Positions 57,298-64,000 of a stretch of DNA of 64,000 bases are shown one piece after another (the first letter of the stretch is position 1; the number at the start of each line of letters is the position of its first letter). Source of the DNA: Streptococcus pyogenes. GTDB lineage: Bacteria; Bacillota; Bacilli; Lactobacillales; Streptococcaceae. The notes beneath the pieces are model-generated. The model ran no database searches and was not told the DNA's origin. It saw only the letters and a list, made by a program, of their open reading frames with translations. Where the stretch lies: contig NZ_LN831034.1 of NCBI RefSeq assembly GCF_002055535.1, forward strand, positions 682,001 to 746,000, written 5' to 3'. The position numbers were made by a program, and so were the translations under genes.

Positions 57298-57738
57298 ATG
57301 GAAGAAATCACGATTTATCATAATCCAAACTGTGGCACTTCACGTAATGTTCTTGCCATGATTCGCCATGCAGGTATTGAGCCTACTATTATTGAGTATT
57401 TGCAGACGCCACCTAATCGGGAGACTTTAATTGAGCTCTTACAATCGATGGGAATCTCTGCAAGAGAACTCTTGCGAACCAATGTTCCTGAATTTGAGGC
57501 TTATGGATTAGCAAATCAAGCAGTAGCTGAGAAAGACATTATTAATGCCATGTTGGCGGATCCAATTTTGATCAATCGTCCTATTGTTGTGACTCGCAAA
57601 GGAGTAAAACTTTGCCGTCCTTCTGAGACCTTACTGGATATTCTTCCTGTTCCCCTGCCTAGTCCTTATATTAAAGAGGATGGCGAGAGTGTGAACCCTA
57701 TTGAGGTAAAAGGAGAAAAAGATGTCATTGATGACTAA
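57298..57738 (+). CDS. arsC: Arsenate reductase, ArsC (glutaredoxin-linked) family
   Basis: A 146-residue protein of the thioredoxin-fold ArsC family, with the N-terminal HNPNCGTSRN (catalytic Cys in a CxxxR setting) and the conserved INRPIVVTRKG and CRPSETLLDILP. The length and the RPIVV and CRPSE motifs resemble R773-type ArsC more than Spx. It lies between deoB and punA, starting 18 bases after deoB, and overlaps punA by 17 bases, so it is cotranslated with nucleoside-cleaving enzymes. The ATG at 57298 is preferred over a TTG two codons earlier. Confidence 0.87.
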   Translation: MEEITIYHNPNCGTSRNVLAMIRHAGIEPTIIEYLQTPPNRETLIELLQSMGISARELLRTNVPEFEAYGLANQAVAEKDIINAMLADPILINRPIVVTRKGVKLCRPSETLLDILPVPLPSPYIKEDGESVNPIEVKGEKDVIDD

Positions 57739-58531
57739 AATTAACGAAACAAAAGACTTTTTAGTTACTAAAGGAATTGAAACTCCAGAATTTGGATTAA
57801 TTCTGGGTTCAGGCCTTGGTGAACTTGCTGAAGAAGTAGAAAATGCTATTGTTATTGATTATGCAGATATTCCAAACTGGGGCAAGTCAACGGTTGTTGG
57901 CCATGCTGGAAAGTTAGTTTACGGAGATTTAGCTGGCCGTAAAGTGCTCGCCTTACAAGGACGTTTCCATTTTTACGAAGGAAATCCGCTTGAAGTGGTG
58001 ACTTTCCCTGTTCGTGTCATGAAAGCTCTGGGATGTGAAGGCGTTCTTGTCACAAATGCAGCTGGTGGTATCGGCTACGGCCCAGGTACCTTGATGGCAA
58101 TCACAGACCATATCAATATGACCGGAAATAACCCACTAATCGGTGAAAACTTGGACGAGTTTGGTCCACGCTTTCCTGATATGTCTGATGCCTATACTAA
58201 GGTTTATCGCAATAAGGCACATGAAGTGGCTGAAAAAATGAACATCAAACTAGAAGATGGTGTTTATATGGGCTTGACTGGTCCAACTTATGAAACACCA
58301 GCAGAAATCCGTGCTTTCAAAGTATTAGGAGCAGATGCTGTTGGCATGTCAACTGTACCGGAAGTTATTGTGGCTGCTCATTCTGGACTTAAAGTGCTTG
58401 GTATTTCAGCTATTACAAACTTTGCAGCTGGTTTCCAATCAGAATTGAACCATGAAGAAGTTGTGGAAGTGACCCAACATATCAAAGAAGATTTCAAAGG
58501 TCTTGTTAAAGCTATTTTAGCGGAGTTGTAG
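57722..58531 (+). CDS. punA: Purine nucleoside phosphorylase
   Basis: A 269-residue trimeric-type PNP cleaving inosine and guanosine with phosphate. It has GSGLGELAEEV (phosphate loop), GRFHFYEG, VTNAAGGIG, GPTYETPAEIR and VGMSTVPEVIVAAH. The ATG at 57722 has GGAG six bases upstream within arsC. Another ATG lies three codons on. A 660-base repeat-filled gap separates it from deoD. Confidence 0.96.
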   Translation: MSLMTKINETKDFLVTKGIETPEFGLILGSGLGELAEEVENAIVIDYADIPNWGKSTVVGHAGKLVYGDLAGRKVLALQGRFHFYEGNPLEVVTFPVRVMKALGCEGVLVTNAAGGIGYGPGTLMAITDHINMTGNNPLIGENLDEFGPRFPDMSDAYTKVYRNKAHEVAEKMNIKLEDGVYMGLTGPTYETPAEIRAFKVLGADAVGMSTVPEVIVAAHSGLKVLGISAITNFAAGFQSELNHEEVVEVTQHIKEDFKGLVKAILAEL

Positions 58532-58623
58532 GACGAACAAAATCAACTGGAGCATTATTACAGGAATGTTATTTTATGTCGTCAGTTTGGCACATCTGTT
58601 CGCAATAAAAAAATCAAAAAATA

Positions 58624-59100
58624 ATCACGGAGTGTGAGTTCCATGAATGTTGAACTCAGATTCTAGCTTTTCTAACTAACATAACCAACGAAGGGAAAGA
58701 GACGTATTCGGTTTAAATTGAGTATGGACTCGAACATTTCTTCGTATTAATTTTTAAATAATAAAGGAAAGAGAGTTAGTCCTTTCTTATTTGAACTCGA
58801 TTTTTAGCTCTCTTCTATTCAATATCAATTATGAAAGGAATGGGGTTGTATTCAATTGAATACGGGCGGAAAGCTCGGAAACTAGATAAACTAACTTTTG
58901 AGCTCACACATGGCGTTAGTTCCCTAAATTTCAGTCGCTTTCTGTCCGCCCTCTGACCTTCTACAAAATAAAAGGAAAGGTAGGGCTAACTGTATTCATT
59001 GAATTGAATACGGGCGGAGAACTGTTTTTCTTCCTTATAAAAAATAAAAAAATAAGAAAGGTGAGGGCTGAGTTCATTAATTTGAATTCGGGCTAAGGAC
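58624..59100 (+). repeat. Cluster of degenerate hairpin-forming repeats between punA and deoD
   Basis: The 660-base gap is filled by at least six related units beginning near 58624, 58692, 58765, 58832, 58973 and 59056. Most start (G)GAAAGg, several carry GGGCT, and all contain arms like GTATTCA or GAGTTC facing TGAATAC or GAACTC. Examples are GTATTCAATTGAATAC near 58848 and TGAGTTC/GAACTCA near 58634. Most later units end in ACGGGCGGA or TCGGGCT. Spacing is irregular (about 67-141). Longer pairing is possible, for example GGGCGG..AAAGC near 58863 with its complement near 58937-58951. They are not identical enough for a CRISPR array. No convincing gene is present. Confidence 0.6.
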
Positions 59101-59193
59101 TTGGTCAAAAAGATAAGTTGTCTAGAAAATCAGGATTTTCTGCCAACTTCCTATTTTGCCATCGTTCTTTTAACGCCCTCAGTATCATAATTT

Positions 59194-59907
59194 ATGTCTA
59201 TCCATATTTCTGCCAAAAAAGGCGATATTGCTGATAAAATTCTTCTACCTGGAGATCCTTTGCGCGCGAAATTTATCGCTGAAAATTTCCTAGAAGATGC
59301 AGTGTGTTTTAACGAAGTGCGTAACATGTTTGGCTACACAGGAACTTACAAAGGGCACCGCGTTTCTGTCATGGGAACTGGTATGGGGATGCCTTCGATC
59401 TCTATCTATGCTCGTGAATTAATCGTTGATTACGGTGTCAAAACATTGATCCGTGTTGGTACTGCGGGTGCGATTGACCCAGAAGTTCATGTGCGTGAAT
59501 TGGTGCTTGCCCAAGCAGCAGCAACCAACTCAAATATTATCCGTAATGACTTCCCAGAATTTGATTTCCCACAAATTGCTGATTTTGGTTTACTTGACAA
59601 GGCTTACCATATCGCCAGAGAAATGGGAGTAACAACTCACGTTGGGAATGTGCTTTCTTCTGATGTCTTTTACACTAACATGCCTGAGCGTAATATGGCT
59701 CTTGGTAAATTGGGTGTTAAAGCCATCGAAATGGAAGCAGCAGCTCTTTACTATTTAGCTGCTCAGCACCATGTCAAAGCCCTTGGAATCATGACGATCT
59801 CAGATAACTTGAATGATCCAACCGAAGATACTACAGCTGAAGAGCGCCAAACAACTTTCACTGATATGATGAAGGTCGGCTTGGAAACCTTAATTGCCAA
59901 TGACTAA
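59194..59907 (+). CDS. deoD: Purine nucleoside phosphorylase DeoD-type
   Basis: A 237-residue hexameric-type PNP with [45 protein letters not shown] and [15 protein letters not shown]. It handles adenosine as well as 6-oxopurine nucleosides. The ATG has no ribosome binding site. A TATCAT ending six bases upstream could be a -10 of a leaderless transcript, but the -35 is poor. It overlaps the next gene by eight bases. Confidence 0.96.
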   Translation: MSIHISAKKGDIADKILLPGDPLRAKFIAENFLEDAVCFNEVRNMFGYTGTYKGHRVSVMGTGMGMPSISIYARELIVDYGVKTLIRVGTAGAIDPEVHVRELVLAQAAATNSNIIRNDFPEFDFPQIADFGLLDKAYHIAREMGVTTHVGNVLSSDVFYTNMPERNMALGKLGVKAIEMEAAALYYLAAQHHVKALGIMTISDNLNDPTEDTTAEERQTTFTDMMKVGLETLIAND

Positions 59908-60688
59908 TAATCAAACACTAGACATCCTTTTGGATGTCTATGCTTATAATCACGCCTTTAGAATTGCTAAAGCCTTGCCAAATATCCCTAAAACTGCCCT
60001 CTATTTACTAGAGATGTTAAAAGAGCGCAGAGAATTGAACTTTGCCTTTCTAGCGGAACATGCAGCAGAGAATCGGACCATTGAAGACCAGTATCACTGT
60101 TCATTATGGCTTAACCAATCGCTTGAAGATGAGCAGATTGCCAATTACATTTTGGATTTAGAAGTTAAAGTAAAAAACGGTGCTATTATTGATTTCGTCA
60201 GGTCAGTGTCGCCTATTCTTTACCGACTTTTTCTCAGACTAATCACGTCAGAAATTCCAAACTTCAAGGCTTATATTTTTGATACAAAGAATGACCAATA
60301 TGATACCTGGCATTTTCAGGCCATGTTGGAATCTGATCACGAGGTTTTCAAGGCTTACCTGTCTCAAAAGCAGTCTCGCAATGTGACGACCAAAAGCTTA
60401 GCAGACATGTTGACGTTGACCTCCTTACCTCAGGAAATCAAGGACTTGGTTTTTTTGTTACGACATTTTGAAAAGGCTGTCCGTAATCCTCTGGCTCATT
60501 TGATTAAGCCTTTTGATGAAGAGGAACTGCATCGCACCACTCATTTTTCTTCTCAGGCTTTTTTGGAAAACATTATCACCTTGGCGACTTTTTCTGGTGT
60601 AATCTACCGACGTGAGCCTTTTTACTTTGATGACATGAATGCCATTATTAAAAAGGAGTTGAGCCTTTGGAGACAATCTATTGTCTGA
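59900..60688 (+). CDS. HEPN-motif protein, Csm6-like, orphan
   Basis: A 262-residue helical soluble protein. Near the C-terminus [15 protein letters not shown] contains R195-N-P-L-A-H200, the R-x4-H motif of HEPN ribonucleases, preceded by a long helix ([16 protein letters not shown]) as in HEPN folds. The N-terminal part ([20 protein letters not shown]) resembles the start of the HEPN half of Csm6. No CARF or other sensing domain is obvious, and no CRISPR genes are near. The ATG lies inside the deoD stop region (ATGACTAA, eight-base overlap), so it is translationally coupled to a nucleoside phosphorylase. RNase function is inferred from the motif only. Confidence 0.65.
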   Translation: MTNNQTLDILLDVYAYNHAFRIAKALPNIPKTALYLLEMLKERRELNFAFLAEHAAENRTIEDQYHCSLWLNQSLEDEQIANYILDLEVKVKNGAIIDFVRSVSPILYRLFLRLITSEIPNFKAYIFDTKNDQYDTWHFQAMLESDHEVFKAYLSQKQSRNVTTKSLADMLTLTSLPQEIKDLVFLLRHFEKAVRNPLAHLIKPFDEEELHRTTHFSSQAFLENIITLATFSGVIYRREPFYFDDMNAIIKKELSLWRQSIV

Positions 60689-60696
60689 TATTTATC

Positions 60697-60744
60697 AAAA
60701 AACACGATAACTTGACCGATACAGGTCTTACTACCGTGTTTTTT
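60697..60744. terminator. Bidirectional terminator between the HEPN gene and cpsY
   Basis: AAAAAACACG (60697-60706) pairs with CGTGTTTTTT (60735-60744). A small GACC/GGTC stem is nested inside. It sits between convergent genes. Confidence 0.8.
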
Positions 60745-60766
60745 AGTATGACGATTGAAAAAGACA

Positions 60767-61672
60767 TTAATCAAAGGTTACTTCTTCGAGAAGGTATTCG
60801 ATAAAACGTTCCCCCATTTTGGACAAGTTGGCTTTTTCATGCTTGATAAAAACAATGTCAATTTCGTCAGGGACATCTAGCGGGATAGCCACAATCTGGT
60901 CACCATTTAGATTGCTATTTAGAATACCACTGGCAACGGTGTAGCCATCTAAACCAATCATTAAGTTAAAGAGGGTGGCACGGTCACTGACCACAATTGA
61001 TTTGTTGTGGGGCATCTGGGACATCATCTCTTCTGAAAAATAAAAGGAGTTGTGAATCCCTTGGTCATAGCTCAGGTAAGGAAAATCTCTCAAGTCGTCC
61101 ATGCTTAATAGGCTTTTAGTTGCTAGAGGATTTGATTTGCTGACAAAAATATGAGGCTGTGCCTTAAATAATGGAGAGGCGGTCAAATGATTGTCATCAA
61201 ATAATTTGGTCAAGACATCTCGGTTATAGTCGTTGATAAAGAGAACACCAATTTCAGATCGAAAGTTTTTGACATCATCAATGATTTCCCAAGTTCTTGT
61301 CTCGCGCAAAAAGAGTTCATACCGAGTCATGTCGGTCCGCTTGAGGAGTGAGACAAATGCATTGACTACGAAGGCATAATGTTGAGATGAAACGCTAAAG
61401 AGCTCTCGGCCAGTATTGTGGTTTTTATAGCGGTCTTCTAACAGTGATGTTTGCTCTATAATTTGGCGAGCATAAGATAAAAATTCCACCCCATCTTTTG
61501 TCAAGGTGATCCCTTTAGGATTTCGGTTGAAAATGGTAATGCCCATCTCCATTTCCAAATCCTTGACCGCATTGGATAGACTTGGTTGTGTGATAAATAA
61601 TTGCTTAGCAGCTTCATTCATAGAGCCGCACTCAACAATTTTGATAATATAATGCAGTTGTTGAATTCTCAT
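60767..61672 (-). CDS. cpsY: LysR-family regulator (CpsY/MtaR type)
   Basis: A 301-residue LysR-type regulator with an N-terminal helix-turn-helix (MRIQQLHYIIKIVECGSMNE, then AAKQLFITQPSLSNAVKDLE) and a substrate-binding domain. Its start and length match streptococcal CpsY/MtaR, a regulator of methionine metabolism and surface properties. It is divergent from an unknown ORF, and a dyad lies between them. Confidence 0.85.
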   Translation of the reverse strand: MRIQQLHYIIKIVECGSMNEAAKQLFITQPSLSNAVKDLEMEMGITIFNRNPKGITLTKDGVEFLSYARQIIEQTSLLEDRYKNHNTGRELFSVSSQHYAFVVNAFVSLLKRTDMTRYELFLRETRTWEIIDDVKNFRSEIGVLFINDYNRDVLTKLFDDNHLTASPLFKAQPHIFVSKSNPLATKSLLSMDDLRDFPYLSYDQGIHNSFYFSEEMMSQMPHNKSIVVSDRATLFNLMIGLDGYTVASGILNSNLNGDQIVAIPLDVPDEIDIVFIKHEKANLSKMGERFIEYLLEEVTFD

Positions 61673-61782
61673 AAGTACAGTCTAGCTCAAAAAAAATAAA
61701 GACGCAAGCACAAACGTCATCATGGGTTTAGAACTTTGAAAAAGCGCTGGAGTCTTTTCTCAATATGGCCTAGGATAAATAT

Positions 61783-61805
61783 GATTCAATTTTGAGAGTT
61801 GAATC
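61783..61805. promoter_or_regulatory. Candidate LysR-type binding dyad
   Basis: GATTCAA and TTGAATC form a perfect 7-base inverted repeat with a 9-base spacer in the divergent cpsY interval. The geometry suits a LysR-type site. Binding is inferred. Confidence 0.5.
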
Positions 61806-61893
61806 TATCAATTTCATTGCCCTTTTATTTTTCTTGTGTTATATTAATAGTATTAACAAATAGGTATTTTTCTAATCAAAGGGTGGTGGTCGT

Positions 61894-62430
61894 GTGAATG
61901 TTACTGAACAAAATAGTCATCAAATCTTAATCCAAAAGTTATTGGTCAGTATCCACTATTTGACTCTTTTTCGAGATGAACTGAAGCTTGTAGAACGAAC
62001 TCCTTCTATACTTGGAGGGGAATTTCCAGCTCATTTAGTACAGTCTGAGTTGGGAGATATTGTTGCGGCCATTGATACCTTGGATATGCAGCAACGCTTG
62101 ATTGAGTCTACCTTTTGGTATGAAGAATCAGCTTTTAAGTTGATGAACAAAACTTTGGATATTGTCGATAATTGGATTAAAGGAGTGGATCATCTGATAG
62201 ATTTATGCCAGTCCAAAGAAGTCTTTCAAATTATTATTGGAGATAAACGCATTCGAGTTTTTGGGGTCTTAAGTGATGTTTTTTCATCTTTAAAAGTGAG
62301 TGCTTTGTCACTTAAGGAAGCTCCTATTCCGGATGTGCTCTATGAACATATCCAGAGGGTTAATCTTGAAGAAGAAGCTTTTATAAAATATTACCAAAGC
62401 CCTAAGGTACCCACAGGTGAGTTTGAATAA
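61894..62430 (+). CDS. Unknown helical protein
   Basis: A 178-residue protein predicted to be mostly alpha-helical and soluble, beginning MNVTEQNSHQILIQKLLVSI from a GTG start with AAAGGGTGG upstream. Segments such as VAAIDTLDMQQRLIESTFWY and LDIVDNWIKGVDHLIDLC are amphipathic. No catalytic motif or family is recognised. It is divergent from cpsY and lies upstream of pyrF but not in its operon, as a strong promoter intervenes. Confidence 0.7.
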   Translation: MNVTEQNSHQILIQKLLVSIHYLTLFRDELKLVERTPSILGGEFPAHLVQSELGDIVAAIDTLDMQQRLIESTFWYEESAFKLMNKTLDIVDNWIKGVDHLIDLCQSKEVFQIIIGDKRIRVFGVLSDVFSSLKVSALSLKEAPIPDVLYEHIQRVNLEEEAFIKYYQSPKVPTGEFE

Positions 62431-62517
62431 ATGATTGGGTAAAAATGATAAAATGAGTTGACGTAAGTATACAAAAAAAGATATAGTAGGAAAGATGTGT
62501 TCAAATAACAAAAAGTT

Positions 62518-62546
62518 TTGACATCTTGTTTTAAAAAAGCTATAAT
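62518..62546 (+). promoter_or_regulatory. Consensus promoter of pyrF-pyrE
   Basis: TTGACA (62518-62523), 17 bases, TATAAT (62541-62546): a full consensus promoter. Transcription should start near 62553, giving a leader of about 154 bases. Confidence 0.9.
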
Positions 62547-62561
62547 AGTTTAAATTTAGAC

Positions 62562-62664
62562 ACCTTTAAGTGAGTCCAGAGAGGCAAACAAGGTATACAA
62601 GATAAAAAAAGGGAATTCCCTTTTAGTTTGCTGTAGCCTCGCTTCTTTGGTAGCGAGGCTTTTT
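62562..62664 (+). promoter_or_regulatory. PyrR-dependent attenuator of pyrFE
   Basis: AGTCCAGAGAGGC (62573-62585) is the PyrR-binding loop, flanked by ACCTT/AAGGT arms (anti-antiterminator). GAGGCAAAC can alternatively pair with GTTTGC..GCCTC downstream (antiterminator). The terminator is AGCCTCGCT with AGCGAGGCT (62635-62660) and TTTTT. An extra perfect palindrome, AAAAGGGAATTCCCTTTT, lies at 62607-62624. By the known mechanism, PyrR with UMP favours termination. Confidence 0.93.
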
Positions 62665-62706
62665 GGTGCTTAATGAGATATTGACACATTATAGAAAGGA
62701 TAAGTT

Positions 62707-63399
62707 ATGAAAGAAGAACGCCCAATTATTGCTTTAGACTTTTCATCATTTGAGGAGACTAAAGCATTTTTAGACTTATTTCCAGCAGAAGAAAAACTAT
62801 ACGTGAAAATTGGTATGGAATTATATTATGCGCAAGGACCAGATATTGTTCGGTATATCAAATCGTTAGGGCATAATGTATTTTTGGATTTAAAATTACA
62901 TGATATTCCAAATACTGTTCGTGCTGCTATGGCAGTTCTTAAAGAATTAGATATTGATATGGCAACTGTTCATGCAGCTGGTGGTGTAGAGATGCTAAAA
63001 GCAGCTCGAGAAGGACTAGGTCAAGGCCCTACCTTAATTGCGGTAACGCAGCTAACTTCAACCAGTGAAGACCAAATGCGTGGTGATCAAAATATTCAAA
63101 CGAGTCTTTTAGAGTCTGTTTTGCATTACAGCAAGGGGGCAGCTAAAGCTCAGCTAGATGGGGCGGTTTGTTCGGCACAAGAAGTAGAAGCTATCAAGGC
63201 GGTGACGCCTACGGGATTTACTTGCTTAACTCCTGGCATTCGTCCTAAAGGCAGTAATATTGGCGATCAAAAACGAGTGATGACTCCAAACCAAGCAAGA
63301 CGCATTGGAAGTGATTATATTGTGGTAGGGCGACCAATTACCCAGGCAAAAGACCCAGTGGCTGCTTACCAAGCCATAAAAGCTGAGTGGGCAGGCTAA
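62707..63399 (+). CDS. pyrF: Orotidine 5'-phosphate decarboxylase
   Basis: A 230-residue TIM-barrel enzyme making UMP from OMP. It has [18 protein letters not shown], the catalytic [10 protein letters not shown] segment, and [18 protein letters not shown] with [14 protein letters not shown] at the phosphate site. It is read from the PyrR-regulated leader and followed by pyrE after 57 bases. Confidence 0.97.
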   Translation: MKEERPIIALDFSSFEETKAFLDLFPAEEKLYVKIGMELYYAQGPDIVRYIKSLGHNVFLDLKLHDIPNTVRAAMAVLKELDIDMATVHAAGGVEMLKAAREGLGQGPTLIAVTQLTSTSEDQMRGDQNIQTSLLESVLHYSKGAAKAQLDGAVCSAQEVEAIKAVTPTGFTCLTPGIRPKGSNIGDQKRVMTPNQARRIGSDYIVVGRPITQAKDPVAAYQAIKAEWAG

Positions 63400-63456
63400 C
63401 AGATAAGATTAGGAAACCAACACTTGTCTGTTAAAGAAGAAAAAGGAGAATAAGAA

Positions 63457-64000
63457 ATGACACTAGCAAGCCAAATTGCAACTCAATTACTTGATATTAA
63501 AGCTGTTTATTTAAAGCCTGAAGACCCTTTTACGTGGGCATCTGGCATTAAATCACCTATTTACACTGATAATCGTGTCACCCTTTCTTATCCTAAGACT
63601 CGTGATTTAATTGAGAATGGGTTTGTGGAAACTATCAAGGCTCATTTCCCAGAAGTTGAGGTCATCGCTGGTACAGCTACAGCAGGTATTCCTCACGGTG
63701 CCATTATAGCAGATAAAATGACTCTTCCTTTTGCTTATATTCGCAGTAAGCCAAAAGATCATGGAGCAGGCAACCAGATTGAGGGGCGTGTGCTTAAAGG
63801 CCAAAAAATGGTTATCATTGAAGATTTGATTTCAACAGGTGGTTCGGTACTAGATGCAGCCGCAGCAGCCAGTCGTGAGGGAGCTGACGTTCTGGGAGTT
63901 GTTGCGATTTTCACTTATGAGTTACCAAAAGCTAGTCAGAATTTTAAAGAAGCTGGTATCAAGTTGATTACGCTTTCTAATTATACTGAGCTAATTGCAG
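63457..64000 (+). CDS. pyrE: Orotate phosphoribosyltransferase (3' end outside window)
   Basis: The frame starts at ATG 63457 behind AAGGAG and is open to the window edge, covering 181 of about 209 residues. It begins [20 protein letters not shown], has [16 protein letters not shown], and the PRPP-binding motif [12 protein letters not shown]. It forms OMP from orotate and PRPP, one step before PyrF. Confidence 0.96.
   Translation, partial: MTLASQIATQLLDIKAVYLKPEDPFTWASGIKSPIYTDNRVTLSYPKTRDLIENGFVETIKAHFPEVEVIAGTATAGIPHGAIIADKMTLPFAYIRSKPKDHGAGNQIEGRVLKGQKMVIIEDLISTGGSVLDAAAAASREGADVLGVVAIFTYELPKASQNFKEAGIKLITLSNYTELIA

Noticed and set aside
58624..59100. Repeat cluster as a CRISPR array
   Set aside because: Units are diverged, vary in length and spacing, and there are no identical direct repeats or cas genes nearby.
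59183..59196. Leaderless deoD transcript
   Set aside because: TATCAT is well placed, but there is no TG extension or usable -35, unlike relP, so evidence is too weak for a separate finding.

Overview
The window is about 64 kb of low-GC Gram-positive chromosome from Streptococcus pyogenes (group A Streptococcus). The diagnostic content is an IdeS/Mac IgG protease gene, a cell-wall-anchored 5'-nucleotidase (S5nA), a BspA-type leucine-rich LPXTG protein, a fru operon, a complete mevalonate pathway and the czcD/gczA zinc-efflux pair. I saw no rRNA, tRNA, prophage or CRISPR array. Almost all genes are typical streptococcal core genes. Two short stretches around 27.9-30.7 kb and 35.2-36.0 kb are decayed accessory DNA.

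Layout. 0-5.8 kb: end of the uracil permease gene, then pyrB, carA and carB, the pyrimidine operon. 5.9-11.2 kb: a MacAB-like export system and a membrane-anchored glycerophosphodiesterase. 11.3-11.8 kb: rpsP-khpA. 12.7-16.2 kb: the LPXTG leucine-rich protein and a PPOX-family protein. 16.3-17.9 kb: divergent czcD/gczA. 18.1-22.5 kb: rimM-trmD, a TrxB-like ferredoxin-NADP reductase, and an EIIC-like membrane protein paired with a PanE-like reductase. 22.7-26.3 kb: fruR-fruK-fruA with a CcpA (cre) site. 26.4-27.9 kb: two paralogous glucosaminidases. 27.9-30.7 kb: IS3-family remnant, superantigen fossil, ideS and an ndk pseudogene. 30.7-35.2 kb: DUF1149, DegV, cca and an ABC-F protein. 35.2-36.0 kb: a second remnant of the same IS and a decayed ORF. 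36.0-38.6 kb: deformylase-like gene and s5nA. 38.8-41.3 kb: relP with a two-component system. 41.6-48.1 kb: mvaK1-mvaD-mvaK2-fni convergent with mvaS-mvaA. 48.3-51.9 kb: thyA, folA, a 56-residue membrane protein, clpX, ysxC. 52.0-54.9 kb: a membrane-anchored unknown and clpL. 55.3-60.7 kb: rpiA-deoB-arsC-punA, a hairpin-repeat cluster, deoD and a HEPN-motif protein. 60.8-64 kb: LysR regulator (CpsY/MtaR type), an unknown ORF, and pyrF-pyrE behind a PyrR attenuator.

Themes. Nucleotide metabolism recurs: de novo pyrimidines at both ends, thyA/folA, nucleoside salvage, and a secreted 5'-nucleotidase divergent from an alarmone synthetase. Regulatory DNA is compact. At two places the -35 region of the next promoter lies inside the terminator hairpin of the previous gene, and relP appears to be leaderless. 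The observations most worth following are the small HEPN R-x4-H protein translationally coupled to deoD, the superantigen fossil beside ideS, the hairpin-repeat cluster between punA and deoD, the fruR start with no standard initiation codon, and the separation of carB from its Shine-Dalgarno-like sequence.

All calls come from reading sequence and translations. No database search was run, and family names rest on remembered motifs.
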